Positions 43,730 through 52,338 of a stretch of DNA of 64,000 nt are shown here, piece by piece. The DNA lies in NCBI GenBank assembly GCA_003963145.1, contig RXJJ01000009.1, forward strand, positions 255,749 through 319,748, in the 5' to 3' direction. The translations under genes were made by a program, and so were the position numbers. Position 1 is the first letter of the stretch. Each line of letters starts with the position of its first letter. Source of the stretch: Bradyrhizobiaceae bacterium. Its GTDB lineage: Bacteria > Pseudomonadota > Alphaproteobacteria > Rhizobiales > Xanthobacteraceae. The notes under the pieces were generated by a model that searched no databases, was not told where the DNA came from, and saw only the letters and a program-made list of their open reading frames with translations.

Positions 43730-45040
43730 CTAGCGCTGATTTTCGGCCAGCTTCGTCGCGGCCGTGGCGGCATTTCGTCCCGAGCGTGAAAGGGCAAGCG
43801 TTATGATCGCCGACAGCGTGAGCAGACCGGCAACGAAATAAAGACCGCCTGCGAAGCTGCCGGTGAGATCCTTGATCCACCCGATCATCGCAGGCCCGGC
43901 GAAGCCGCCAAGATTGCCGATCGAATTGATGGTGGCAATGCCGGTCGCAGCCGCCGAGCCGGACAGGAACAGTGTCGGCATGCTCCACAGCGGCGGCTTC
44001 GAGCAACTGACGCCGACATTTACAACAGTCAGCGCCACCAGGACAGCGACGACGCCGCTCGCAAATCCGGCGAAGATCAATCCGGCCGCCGCAAACAGAC
44101 ACATCAGTACGACATGCCAAGTGCGCTCGTTGGTGCGATCCGAATGGCGCGCCCACAACACCATGGCAACGACAGCGACGATCGCCGGGATCGCGTTGAC
44201 AAAGCCGATCTGCAGGGAAGACAGGCCGAACGCCTTGATGATCTGAGGCGACCAGATGCCGAGCGTGTAAAGACCCGCGGAGGTGCCGAAATAGACCAGC
44301 GCCAACGCCAGCACCCGCATGTCGGCAAGACCGCGCCAGATGCTGTGGCTCGCGGTGCCGGCTTTCGCAGCGTTTTCGGACGCCATGGCGTCGACCAGCC
44401 ATTTGCGCTCGGAATCGTCGAGCCACATTGCTTTTTCGGGACGGTCGGTGAGGAAAAAGAGCACGACAATGCCAAGAAGCACGGCGGGAATGGCTTCGAT
44501 GATGAACATCCATTGCCATCCCGCAAACCCCATAATCCCGTGCATTTGCAGCAGCGCGCCGGAAACGGGCGATCCAAGCGCCGTGGAGAGCGGCGCCGCC
44601 GCCATGAACACCGCCGTGACCGCCGCGCGGTTGCGGGCCGGGAACCAGTAGCTCAGATACAGGATGATGCCGGGAAAAAATCCGGCTTCGGCGGCGCCAA
44701 GCAGGAAGCGCAGGACATAGAAGCTGGTGGCACCGGTGATGAACGCCATGCCGCCGGAGATCAGGCCCCAGGTAATCATGACGCGTGCGATCCAGATCCG
44801 TGCCCCGAATTTGTGAAGCGCGATGTTGGATGGCACCTCAAAGAGGAAATAGCCGAAGAAGAAAATGCCGGCGCCAAAGCCAAAGACCGATGGCGAAAAG
44901 CCGAGATCCTTGTTCATCGTCAGTGCCGCGAAGCCGATGTTCACGCGATCGATGAAGGCGATGAAATAGAGGAGCATCACAAACGGAACGATGCGAATCG
45001 TAATCTTGCGCAGCACGCGCGCTTCAAGTTCGGTCGCCAT
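43730..45040 (-). CDS. MFS transporter, anion:cation symporter family (tartrate/phthalate type)
   Basis: A 436-residue inner-membrane transporter with 12 helices. The first helix region reads RIVPFVMLLYFIAFIDRVNIGFA, the hallmark of ACS transporters such as TtuB. The AAEAGFFPGIILYLSYWFPA segment is also typical. The frame is open to 45718, but ATG 45040 with AAGGAG upstream is the family start. It is followed on the same strand by the tartrate/D-malate dehydrogenase gene and faces a LysR gene. An organic-acid substrate, probably a hydroxy-dicarboxylate, is likely. Confidence 0.9.
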   Translation of the reverse strand: MATELEARVLRKITIRIVPFVMLLYFIAFIDRVNIGFAALTMNKDLGFSPSVFGFGAGIFFFGYFLFEVPSNIALHKFGARIWIARVMITWGLISGGMAFITGATSFYVLRFLLGAAEAGFFPGIILYLSYWFPARNRAAVTAVFMAAAPLSTALGSPVSGALLQMHGIMGFAGWQWMFIIEAIPAVLLGIVVLFFLTDRPEKAMWLDDSERKWLVDAMASENAAKAGTASHSIWRGLADMRVLALALVYFGTSAGLYTLGIWSPQIIKAFGLSSLQIGFVNAIPAIVAVVAMVLWARHSDRTNERTWHVVLMCLFAAAGLIFAGFASGVVAVLVALTVVNVGVSCSKPPLWSMPTLFLSGSAAATGIATINSIGNLGGFAGPAMIGWIKDLTGSFAGGLYFVAGLLTLSAIITLALSRSGRNAATAATKLAENQR

Positions 45041-45075
45041 CCGTTTTCTCCTTGCTGCGTTCCCGACGTTTCTTT

Positions 45076-45091
45076 GAACCCGAGCGGGTTC
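45076..45091. promoter_or_regulatory. GAACCCG-AG-CGGGTTC dyad near the MFS start
   Basis: A perfect 7-2-7 palindrome 36 bases upstream of the transporter start. As RNA it would be a 2-base loop, too tight for a hairpin, so a protein site is more likely. Confidence 0.35.
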
Positions 45092-45140
45092 TTGCGGGAG
45101 AACTTGCGGGCAAGCGCGGCTGGACCTCAATTGCCTGTGG

Positions 45141-45163
45141 ATTATACAAATAAATGATATAAT
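45141..45163. promoter_or_regulatory. ATTATA-N11-TATAAT dyad, probable divergent promoter/LysR site
   Basis: A perfect 6-bp dyad. Each arm reads TATAAT outward and could serve as a -10 box: plus strand 45158-45163 for lysR, minus strand 45146-45141 for the transporter. It lies 22 bases before the lysR start. Confidence 0.45.
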
Positions 45164-45184
45164 AAGAAGCAGGAGACAAGTTCG

Positions 45185-46099
45185 ATGGATTTGCACCAGT
45201 TGCGCTGCTTTGTGGCCGTCGCGGAAGACCTTCATTTCGGCCACGCCGCCCATCGCCTGGAAATGCTGCCCTCTGCCCTTGGACGCCATGTCCGGCTGCT
45301 CGAAGAAGATCTGGGCACGCGCCTGATGACACGCACCACGCGCAGCGTCGCCCTGACGGAGGACGGCGCGATGCTTTTGAAGGAAGCGCGGCTGTTGCTG
45401 GCACAGGCCGACGATCTGTCGGCAAGCTTTCGCGCCCGCGCGCGCGCCAACACATCGTCCCTGAGGGTCGGTGCAATCGACAGCGCCGCCGCCGGCCTTT
45501 TGCCGATGCTGCTTCACGACTTTCGCGAGAGCGAACCCGACATCACGGTCAATCTGACGGAAGACAAATCGATCCGCCTGCTCCCGCGCCTTCTCTCGGG
45601 ACGGATTGATCTGGCCTTTATCAGGCTGCCTGAAAAGCCGGACAAGCGGCTGGAATTCCAGTTCCTGTTTCATGAAACAGCCGTTGTCGCGCTGTCGGAC
45701 CGGCACCGACTCGCCCACCGCAAGCAGCTCTCGATTCCGGATCTTGCAGATGAACCTCTGATCGTTCCGGAAAGACGATCACGGCCGCACAGCCACGATC
45801 TGACAATCAAGCTGTTCAGCGAGGCCGGCCTGCAGGCGCGGATCGCGCAGATTGCCGACGAGAAACAGACGATCGTCAATCTCGTCGCCGCCGAACTCGG
45901 CATCGCCATCGTCCCGCGCTGGACGTCTCGCATGGCGCCCAAGGGCGTGCGCTTCGTTCCGCTGAAAGCGCAGGACAAGGCCACGATGAAAAAGTTGCCA
46001 CTTGCGGCGGCATGGCTGGCAAACTCGCGCGACCGCATTCGCGACAACATGATCGAAACCCTGCGGCTGCATCTTCAGAACTATGCGGACAAGGCATGA
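45185..46099 (+). CDS. LysR-family transcriptional regulator of the tartrate/malate cluster
   Basis: A 304-residue regulator with a winged helix ([20 protein letters not shown], then [20 protein letters not shown]) and a LysR ligand domain of the BenM/CatM type ([16 protein letters not shown]). It is divergent from the ACS transporter with 144 bases between and likely activates the transporter, dehydrogenase and exported HAD genes. An AGGAGA site precedes ATG 45185. The effector is unknown. Confidence 0.9.
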   Translation: MDLHQLRCFVAVAEDLHFGHAAHRLEMLPSALGRHVRLLEEDLGTRLMTRTTRSVALTEDGAMLLKEARLLLAQADDLSASFRARARANTSSLRVGAIDSAAAGLLPMLLHDFRESEPDITVNLTEDKSIRLLPRLLSGRIDLAFIRLPEKPDKRLEFQFLFHETAVVALSDRHRLAHRKQLSIPDLADEPLIVPERRSRPHSHDLTIKLFSEAGLQARIAQIADEKQTIVNLVAAELGIAIVPRWTSRMAPKGVRFVPLKAQDKATMKKLPLAAAWLANSRDRIRDNMIETLRLHLQNYADKA

Positions 46100-46231
46100 A
46101 AACAGAGAGCGCGCGGGCTTCCGAAACGCTCTTCACCGGCCCTGTACCAGTTGAAACGCCTGCCGGAACGGGGCATACCGAACCGGCCCTCTCCGCTTCG
46201 CCGGATGCCTGGCTCATCAAGAAAGACTTCG

Positions 46232-47113
46232 ATGAACGTCAGCGTCGTCATTGTGACCTACAATTCGCAGGACTGCATTGCGGCCTGTGTCGCATCGGTC
46301 CTGACGCAAACCGGCGTGACATTCGAGATCATCGTCGTCGATAACGCGAGCGCTGACGGGACACTGGCGCGCCTGAAAACGCTCGACGTTAAAACCATCG
46401 CGAGTCCTGAAAATCTCGGTTTCGGACGCGGCTGCAATCTCGGTTTTGCTCAGGCCACGGGACGCTATGTTTATCTTCTTAATCCCGATGCCTATCTGGT
46501 CGGGAATAGTTCGCTCGCGGATTTATGCCAGGCCATGGACGATCATTCCGCATGGGGCATGGCCGGAACGATGGTTTGCGACGCTGACGGCAAGATCGAA
46601 AGCGAACCGCAGGTCCAATATCCCGGGCAGCGTCATGTCAGCCGCGACTTTTCAAAACTGCCGGGACGCATCGCATGGGTCATCGGAGCCAGCATGTTCG
46701 TCCGCAGCGACATCTACCGAGAGCTCGGCGGCTTCGATCCGGACTTTTTTCTTTACGGCGAAGAGACGGACTTCTGCCTGCGCCTGCGCGAACTCGGCTA
46801 CGAGATCGGTTACGTTCCCGAGGTGACGCTAAGACATATCGGGGGCGCCAGCTCGCATGGCGTCGATCCCTACGTTGTCTCGGTACGAAAGCAAAAAGGC
46901 ATTCTCAATTTCAGGCGCAAGCACTACGCACCCGAAGATGTCGACTACTTGACCCGACGGGATTTGAACCGAGCGCGCTTCCGGGCGCTGGCCAATTCGT
47001 TATTAGGACTATTGCAGCCGGCCCATTCGCGTGCCTGGGAGAAAAGCCGGCGGTATCGCGGCATCTGGGAGACATCCAGAGCCTTCCTGTCGAGAACCGA
47101 TCGGACGCCTTAA
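46232..47113 (+). CDS. Glycosyltransferase family 2 protein
   Basis: A 293-residue transferase of the WbbL/rhamnosyltransferase type. The N-terminus MNVSVVIVTYNSQDCIAAC, the nucleotide-sugar loop VVDNASADGTLA and the metal-binding LLNPDA (D-x-D equivalent) are clear. The acceptor-side segment GFDPDFFLYGEETDFCLRLR carries the ED-x-x motif. The frame is open to 46151, but ATG 46232 is the family start. It is an orphan, not in a polysaccharide cluster, so the acceptor is unknown. Confidence 0.9.
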   Translation: MNVSVVIVTYNSQDCIAACVASVLTQTGVTFEIIVVDNASADGTLARLKTLDVKTIASPENLGFGRGCNLGFAQATGRYVYLLNPDAYLVGNSSLADLCQAMDDHSAWGMAGTMVCDADGKIESEPQVQYPGQRHVSRDFSKLPGRIAWVIGASMFVRSDIYRELGGFDPDFFLYGEETDFCLRLRELGYEIGYVPEVTLRHIGGASSHGVDPYVVSVRKQKGILNFRRKHYAPEDVDYLTRRDLNRARFRALANSLLGLLQPAHSRAWEKSRRYRGIWETSRAFLSRTDRTP

Positions 47114-47134
47114 CGGGTTTTCCGTTATTCGGGC

Positions 47135-47857
47135 TCAGCCCGACACCAGCACCAATGCCAGCACGGCCATGTAATGGCACGCGGCAGCGGCCAGCACGAA
47201 GCTATGCCAGATCGCATTCTGGAACCGCAGACGCTGCCAGGCGTGAAAGATCACGCCGAACGTGTACAGCGCGCCGCCGGCGCAGATGAACCACATCGTG
47301 GTGCTCGGCAAGGATGACGACAGGCTGTCATAGGCCACCACCCCGCTCCATCCCATTGCAAGGTAAAGACCGATCGACAGTTTTTCGAACCGGCCCGGCA
47401 TCAAAATTTTCAGGCCAATACCGAGAATGGCGACTGACCAGACGCCGATCAGCAGCGCAGCGCCGATAAAGCCGTCATGCAATTTCGCGAGGAAGGGGGT
47501 GTAGGTCGCGGCGATCAGAACGAAGATCGCGGAGTGATCGACGCTGCGCAAAACCCATTTTGCCGGCGAGACCGGCCACAGATTATAGCTTGCCGAAATC
47601 GCCAGCATCGCGACGAGGCCCGCGGCATAGACCGCGACCGAGACGAGTTGCGCCGTGGTGGTCGCATAGATCGCAGCCAGCGCGAGCAGAACGAGGACGG
47701 CAATGACGCTCAGCGCAATGCCGAGCAGATGGACGATGCCGTCGGCAATGATTTCATGCGGATCGTAATCCCAGCGAACGAGTCCCGAACGCGTCACGAA
47801 CGGAACGTATTCGGGCTCCCGCAGGCGAAAGCTTTTTAAGACCCTCAAAAATCTCAT
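47135..47857 (-). CDS. Hemolysin III family membrane protein (PAQR/YqfA)
   Basis: A 240-residue integral membrane protein with seven helices. PAQR family hydrolase-like residues are visible: the H of HLLGIALS, S and N of SASYNLWP, the H/D of SVDHSAIFVLIAATYTP, and the C-terminal H-x-x-x-H (IWHSFVLAAAACHYMA). Bacterial members are linked to membrane homeostasis rather than haemolysis. It is convergent with the glycosyltransferase gene. Confidence 0.9.
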   Translation of the reverse strand: MRFLRVLKSFRLREPEYVPFVTRSGLVRWDYDPHEIIADGIVHLLGIALSVIAVLVLLALAAIYATTTAQLVSVAVYAAGLVAMLAISASYNLWPVSPAKWVLRSVDHSAIFVLIAATYTPFLAKLHDGFIGAALLIGVWSVAILGIGLKILMPGRFEKLSIGLYLAMGWSGVVAYDSLSSSLPSTTMWFICAGGALYTFGVIFHAWQRLRFQNAIWHSFVLAAAACHYMAVLALVLVSG

Positions 47858-48045
47858 CTGTCGATCGTCCGCCCGTAACGGTTAATTTTCCTGCTCAATA
47901 CCTACACCAGAAGATGGCGACGTCACGGCCCCCGTCATCAAGATTCATGACAGGACTGAAACTTGATTTATGCTCCGGGCATCGCCAGCTTCATAAAAGC
48001 GTTGCGCCGCTGCGGGATCATTTTTTCAGTCATTGTCAGGACGGA

Positions 48046-49515
48046 ATGGCATCTCCTTTTTCAGACATTTTTGAGGACATCCGCCTTTCCGCCAGATCGC
48101 TGATCGAATATGGCGAGAGCCTGTTCAATCCCACGGTGCGGCTCGGCGTCACCGGCCTGTCACGCGCCGGCAAAACCGTGTTCATCACCGCGCTGGTGCA
48201 CGGGCTGCTTCGCGGCGGCCGCTTTCCGGTCTTCGAGTCGCTGTCCACCGGACGCATCGCCGGGGCCCGGCTCGAACCGCAACCCGACGACGGTGTGCCG
48301 CGCTTCGCCTATGAGAGCCATGTCCGCACCCTGATCGAAGACCGGCGCTGGCCCAATTCAACGGTCGACATCAGCGAACTGCGTCTTGTGATCGACTACC
48401 AGCGCGGCAACGGCGCGGAGCGCAGGCTCACGCTCGATATCGTGGATTATCCCGGCGAGTGGCTGCTCGATCTGCCGCTGCTGAACAAAAGCTACGCGCA
48501 ATGGTCGGCGGAAAGTCTCGCTTTGTCGCGCCAGCACCCGCGCGCCGAACTCGCCGCGCCCTTTCACGCTCACCTCGCCACGCTCCACCCGATGGAGAAT
48601 GAGGACGAGCAGGCCACCCTCACCGCCGCCCGGCTGTTTACCGATTATCTGCGCGCCTGCCGCGACGAGCGGTTCGCGATGAGCCTGTTGCCGCCCGGGC
48701 GTTTCCTGATGCCCGGCAGTCTCGCCGGCTCGCCCGCGCTGACCTTTGCGCCGCTCGACCTGCCGCCGGACGCCGCCGCGCCGGAGGGCTCGCTCTTTGC
48801 AATGATGCAGCGGCGCTATGAGGCGTACAAAGAGATTGTAGTGCGTCCGTTCTTCCGCGATCATTTCGCACGGCTCGACCGCCAGATCGTGCTGGTCGAT
48901 GCTCTGGCCGCCTTCAACGCGGGGCCGGAGGCGCTGCGCGATCTGGAAGGGGCGCTGTCGGGCATTCTCGATTGCTTCAATGTGGGGCGCAGCACTTTTT
49001 TCAGCACCCTGTTCCGGCCGCGGATCGACCGCATTCTGTTTGCGGCAACAAAAGCTGATCACCTGCATCGCACCAGCCACGACCGGCTGGAAGCGATCCT
49101 GCGTCGCATGGTCGACCGCGCCGCCTCGCGCGCCCACTTCGCCGGTGCCGAAACCGACGTTGTGGCGCTCGCTGCGGTGCGCGCAACACGCGAAGCGATG
49201 GTGACGCAGGGCCGCGAGACTTTGCCCTCGATCATCGGCACGCCGGTCAAGGGCGAAATTTCGGGCGGCGAGACATTCGACGGCGAAACCGAGGTCGCAA
49301 CCTTCCCGGGCGACCTGCCGACCGACATCGACGCGCTCTTCTCCGAAGGCGCCCGGTTTCGGGGACTGAGCGCCTCGAACCATGACGAGGCCGATTTCAG
49401 ATTCTTGAAATTTCGTCCCCCGCTGGTCGAGCCCGTCGCGGGTGAACCGCCCTCTCTGCCCCACATCCGTCTCGACCGCGCGCTACAATTCCTGATCGGA
49501 GACCGGCTGCAATGA
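48046..49515 (+). CDS. ycjX: YcjX-family P-loop protein
   Basis: A 489-residue GTPase-like protein of the YcjX family, associated in Enterobacteria with the phage-shock region. Walker A is GLSRAGKT, the G3-like segment is VDYPGEWLLDLPLL, and the conserved DALAAFNAGPEAL region follows. An upstream in-frame extension (to 47914) lacks family similarity; ATG 48046 has a GGACGG site. Its stop overlaps the next start (ATGA), so it is coupled to the YcjF gene. The cellular role is unclear. Confidence 0.92.
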   Translation: MASPFSDIFEDIRLSARSLIEYGESLFNPTVRLGVTGLSRAGKTVFITALVHGLLRGGRFPVFESLSTGRIAGARLEPQPDDGVPRFAYESHVRTLIEDRRWPNSTVDISELRLVIDYQRGNGAERRLTLDIVDYPGEWLLDLPLLNKSYAQWSAESLALSRQHPRAELAAPFHAHLATLHPMENEDEQATLTAARLFTDYLRACRDERFAMSLLPPGRFLMPGSLAGSPALTFAPLDLPPDAAAPEGSLFAMMQRRYEAYKEIVVRPFFRDHFARLDRQIVLVDALAAFNAGPEALRDLEGALSGILDCFNVGRSTFFSTLFRPRIDRILFAATKADHLHRTSHDRLEAILRRMVDRAASRAHFAGAETDVVALAAVRATREAMVTQGRETLPSIIGTPVKGEISGGETFDGETEVATFPGDLPTDIDALFSEGARFRGLSASNHDEADFRFLKFRPPLVEPVAGEPPSLPHIRLDRALQFLIGDRLQ

Positions 49516-50564
49516 GCGAGCGTCCTCATCACCGCAAGCCTACGGCGTTCAAGCTCGACGACCCGCGCGTTGTCGTCAAAGATTCGGACACCGAGGCTCT
49601 TCATCCCGCGCGTGGGCGAATCCATATCGCGCCTGAACCGGACGCTGCCTTGCCCGTGCCGGTCGATATCCCGATGGTTCCGCCGCAAAAGGGATTTGCT
49701 TGGGGAACGCTGTTCTGGGCCGCGCTCGGCGGCCTCGTCATGCTGGGCCTGGGACTCGGCATCTCCAACCTCGTCGAGGACCTTTTTGCCCGCAGCCAGG
49801 GCCTTGGCTTTATCGGTCTTGGCTTTGCGGTGCTGGCCGTTCTGGCCCTCGCGGTCGTGATCGCGCGGGAGGCGCTGGCTCTGGCGCGTCTGGAGACGAT
49901 CGAAAAGCTGCACGAACGCGCCGCCGCGGTTCTGGTCAGCGACGACCGCAAGGACGCCGACGCCATCGTCCGCGACCTTGTGAAGGTCGCGCATGACAAC
50001 CCGCGCCTCGCCCGCGCCCGTGCCACTTTGCAGGGCCATGCCGGCGATATCATCGACGGCGCCGACATGCTCCGGATTGCGGAGCGCGAATTGATGGCCC
50101 CTCTCGATCAGGAGGCCAGACGCCTGATCTCGTCGGCGGCGCAGCGGGTTTCCATCGTCACCGCGGTCAGCCCCGGCGCCGTGATCGATGTGCTGTTCGT
50201 GTTTGCCGCTGCGCTGCGTCTGGTCCGGCAGCTGGCGCTGCTCTATGGCGGACGGCCCGGCACGCTGGGCATGGTGCGGCTGATGCGCCATGTCATCGCG
50301 CATCTGGCGGTCACCGGCGGCATGGCGGCAAGCGACAGCCTGATCCAGCAGGTGCTGGGGCATGGCATCGCGGCGAAATTGTCCGCACGACTCGGCGAAG
50401 GCTTGCTGAACGGGCTCCTGACGGCCCGGCTCGGTCTTGCCGCGGTGGACGTGACCCGGCCGCTTCCTTTTGCCGCATTGCCGCGGCCCGTGCTGTCGGA
50501 CCTCGCCAAGGACCTGCTGCGCCGGGCCGACGAAGCCGAAAAAGAAGAAAAATCAACCTCTTAA
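49512..50564 (+). CDS. ycjF: YcjF-family membrane protein (TIGR01620)
   Basis: A 350-residue inner-membrane protein, partner of YcjX. The N-terminus is polar (FKLDDPRVVV is the family signature), followed by two helices at about residues 63-88 and 98-118 and a C-terminal helical domain with ISSAAQRVSIVTAVSPGAVIDVLFV (split here by length). Translational overlap with ycjX indicates equal production. No pspA or pspF genes are in the window, so a stress link is inferred only from the family. Confidence 0.9.
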   Translation: MSERPHHRKPTAFKLDDPRVVVKDSDTEALHPARGRIHIAPEPDAALPVPVDIPMVPPQKGFAWGTLFWAALGGLVMLGLGLGISNLVEDLFARSQGLGFIGLGFAVLAVLALAVVIAREALALARLETIEKLHERAAAVLVSDDRKDADAIVRDLVKVAHDNPRLARARATLQGHAGDIIDGADMLRIAERELMAPLDQEARRLISSAAQRVSIVTAVSPGAVIDVLFVFAAALRLVRQLALLYGGRPGTLGMVRLMRHVIAHLAVTGGMAASDSLIQQVLGHGIAAKLSARLGEGLLNGLLTARLGLAAVDVTRPLPFAALPRPVLSDLAKDLLRRADEAEKEEKSTS

Positions 50565-50680
50565 TTTTCCTGCTCGCAATCCTTCGGTTGTTTTGTCAGC
50601 CAGCGGATGAACCCGCCCGACGGGCGGCGCGACCCATGTGCGAAGGGCATGAGGCCCTGATGCTTAACCGGAGAACGGTC

Positions 50681-50926
50681 ATGGATCGCAAACTTGCTCT
50701 CGGATTTATCGCCGCCGCCTCGCTGATCGCGGCTGCTCTCGCTCCCGCCGGCGCATCGGCGCATGGCTGGGGCGGCGGCTGGCATCATCATAGCTGGGGC
50801 CATTACGGCTTCGGTTTCGGCCCGGTGGTCGTGGCGGGCCCCTATGACGGCGGCGGCTGCATAGTGCGCCGCCGGGTCATGACCCCGTACGGCTACAGCT
50901 GGCGCACCTTCAACGTCTGCTACTGA
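50681..50926 (+). CDS. Small exported Gly/His-rich protein
   Basis: An 81-residue protein with a signal peptide (MDRKLALGFIAAASLIAAAL to ASA). The mature part is rich in Gly, His and Tyr (HGWGGGWHHHSWGHYGFGFG) and ends with two cysteines (GGCIVRRRVMTPYG, then FNVCY). Such proteins are common in Nitrobacteraceae and have no known function. The His cluster could bind metal. ATG 50681 follows GGAGAA; an upstream in-frame ATG is less likely. A terminator follows. Confidence 0.78.
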   Translation: MDRKLALGFIAAASLIAAALAPAGASAHGWGGGWHHHSWGHYGFGFGPVVVAGPYDGGGCIVRRRVMTPYGYSWRTFNVCY

Positions 50927-50946
50927 GCCGATTGAGGGCTCGAACG

Positions 50947-50983
50947 AAAACCCCGGCGCCTCCCGGAGCCGGCCGGGGATTTT
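50947..50983 (+). terminator. Rho-independent terminator after the Gly/His-rich protein gene
   Basis: AAAA, a GC stem CCCCGGC (50951-50957) with GCCGGGG (50972-50978), then ATTTT. The A-run and T-run can pair to extend the stem. Confidence 0.75.
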
Positions 50984-51176
50984 GACCGAACGGTCATGGC
51001 CGGTACGCTCCCCTGTTCGCGGATGCAGCGAGCTCCGCGCCGCGCAATGTGACAAACAAATACGTGGCGGGTGTCTATCAACCGGCTTTTTTCCCGCGTA
51101 ACGTGCAGGGCGTTGGACACTCGAGTTCCGGGGCCCGACTTCGTTATTGAGTAAATTTGTTTGGAGACTGCAGCTA

Positions 51177-51377
51177 ATGGCTAAAGGTACTGTGAAGTGG
51201 TTCAACGCGACCAAGGGTTACGGCTTCATCCAGCCGTCCTCGGGCGGCAAGGACGTGTTCGTGCATATCTCGGCGGTCCAGAAGGCGGGCCTCACTACGC
51301 TCAACGAAGGGCAAACCGTCGAATACGAAGAGATCGCCAATCGCGGCAAGACCTCGGCCGAAAACCTGAAGGTCTGA
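51177..51377 (+). CDS. Cold-shock protein (CspA family)
   Basis: A 66-residue single-stranded nucleic-acid-binding protein. RNP1 (KGYGFIQP) and RNP2 (VFVHIS) are intact, and the start [17 protein letters not shown] is classic. ATG 51177 has a GGAG site; the longer frame from 51147 is unlikely. The leader of about 190 bases is typical of cold-shock mRNAs, but no specific thermosensor fold could be assigned. A hairpin follows the stop. Confidence 0.95.
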   Translation: MAKGTVKWFNATKGYGFIQPSSGGKDVFVHISAVQKAGLTTLNEGQTVEYEEIANRGKTSAENLKV

Positions 51378-51384
51378 CGTTGTC

Positions 51385-51408
51385 CAGCGCGGGACTTCTC
51401 CCGCGCTG
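51385..51408 (+). terminator. Perfect hairpin after the cold-shock gene
   Basis: CAGCGCGGGA (51385-51394), loop CTTC, TCCCGCGCTG (51399-51408): a 10-bp perfect stem 8 bases after the stop. No T-run follows, so it is either a weak terminator or an mRNA-end stabiliser. Confidence 0.5.
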
Positions 51409-51459
51409 ACCCGCCATCCTCCGAGCAGTCGATCCGGGCAACAACAACGGAGGCAATCC

Positions 51460-51900
51460 GTGCCGACCTATGTCTGTACCGTCCCTGCCGGACGTCTCTC
51501 GTCCGAACAAAAGGCACGTGTCGCGTCTGAAATCACCCGCGTGCACAACGAAGTCACGGGCGCCCAGACTTTCTTCGCCCAGGTCATCATCAACGAAGTG
51601 CCGGCCGGAAATTATTTCATCGGCGGCAAGCCGCTGCGCGAGGACCAGATCTTCATCAACGGGCAAATTCGCGCGGGGCGGAGCGCGATCGATCGCGCGC
51701 GTCTGCTGCGCGGTCTGCATAACTGCGTCGCCGCGGCGGCGAATGCCGAAGCCGCCAGCGTTTGGGTCTATCTGATCGATCTGCCGCCGCGCGACATGAT
51801 CGAATACGGCCACGTTCTTCCTGAGCCGGGCTCGGAAAAGGAATGGCTGAACAGTCTGCCCGCCGGGGATCGCGAACGCATGATCAAGGCCGGCCAGTAG
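51460..51900 (+). CDS. Tautomerase of the cis-3-chloroacrylic acid dehalogenase (cis-CaaD) group
   Basis: A 146-residue tautomerase-superfamily protein; after removal of Met, Pro-1 is the catalytic base. The six active-site residues of cis-CaaD occur at the same mature positions: Pro1, His28, Arg70, Arg73, Tyr103 and Glu114. The segments TFFAQVIINEVPAGNYFIGG and IEYGHVLPEPG follow the family closely. GTG 51460 has a GGAGG site. cis-CaaD converts cis-3-chloroacrylate to malonate semialdehyde, but the homologue Cg10062 keeps the same six residues with poor dehalogenase activity, so function is open. No chloroacrylate genes are adjacent. Confidence 0.85.
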   Translation: MPTYVCTVPAGRLSSEQKARVASEITRVHNEVTGAQTFFAQVIINEVPAGNYFIGGKPLREDQIFINGQIRAGRSAIDRARLLRGLHNCVAAAANAEAASVWVYLIDLPPRDMIEYGHVLPEPGSEKEWLNSLPAGDRERMIKAGQ

Positions 51901-51906
51901 CACCCA

Positions 51907-52110
51907 TTAAAGGACGTGCGGGCACGGGCTCACCGGCTGTGCCTTTGCCATCGAACAATCTGACGCCTTGTCGCCGGGCAGCATGATGCCCCCGCAATGC
52001 GGGCAGCAATTGTCATTGTCATGATCCAGGGCATCGTCGTCCATGTCCTCGATCTGCGCAGCGAAGAACGGGACCACGTTGTTGTGCGGGATGATGCGAT
52101 TGCCGGTCAT
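51907..52110 (-). CDS. Small Cys/His-rich hypothetical protein
   Basis: A 67-residue protein not assigned to a family. It has an acidic middle (DMDDDALDHDND) and a zinc-ribbon-like CCPHCGG, then further Cys at SDCS and CPH near the end, so it may bind a metal. ATG 52110 has GAGG 7 bases upstream; ATG 52125 is in frame but lacks one. It converges on the tautomerase gene with 6 bases between. Confidence 0.6.
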   Translation of the reverse strand: MTGNRIIPHNNVVPFFAAQIEDMDDDALDHDNDNCCPHCGGIMLPGDKASDCSMAKAQPVSPCPHVL

Positions 52111-52338
52111 GCGGTTTCCTCTCATTCAGAGGCCGCAACATCGCACCGAAAGTCATGCTGTTCCGTTCAGCGGACCGGTCAAATTTTACTGTTGAAATCA
52201 GCGTTCGCTCGTCGATCCGTGCAACGAAGGATTAACGAATGAGGTTTGGCCCACGCCAACCTCATCACCTTCGGGGCAGCGAACATACCCGCTCTCATGT
52301 CAGATCGGGATTTCGCAAGAGAATTCAAAGTGCGGGCG

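Noticed and set aside
46232-47113. The glycosyltransferase considered as part of a capsule or O-antigen island.
   Set aside because: Its neighbours are a LysR gene and a hemolysin III gene; no other polysaccharide genes are near.
47882-50575. The 15-base sequence TTAATTTTCCTGCTC occurs at 47882-47896 and again at 50561-50575, flanking the ycjX-ycjF pair like insertion-site duplications.
   Set aside because: A few exact 15-base repeats are expected by chance in 64 kb, the genes are ordinary family members, and no transposase or inverted ends are present.
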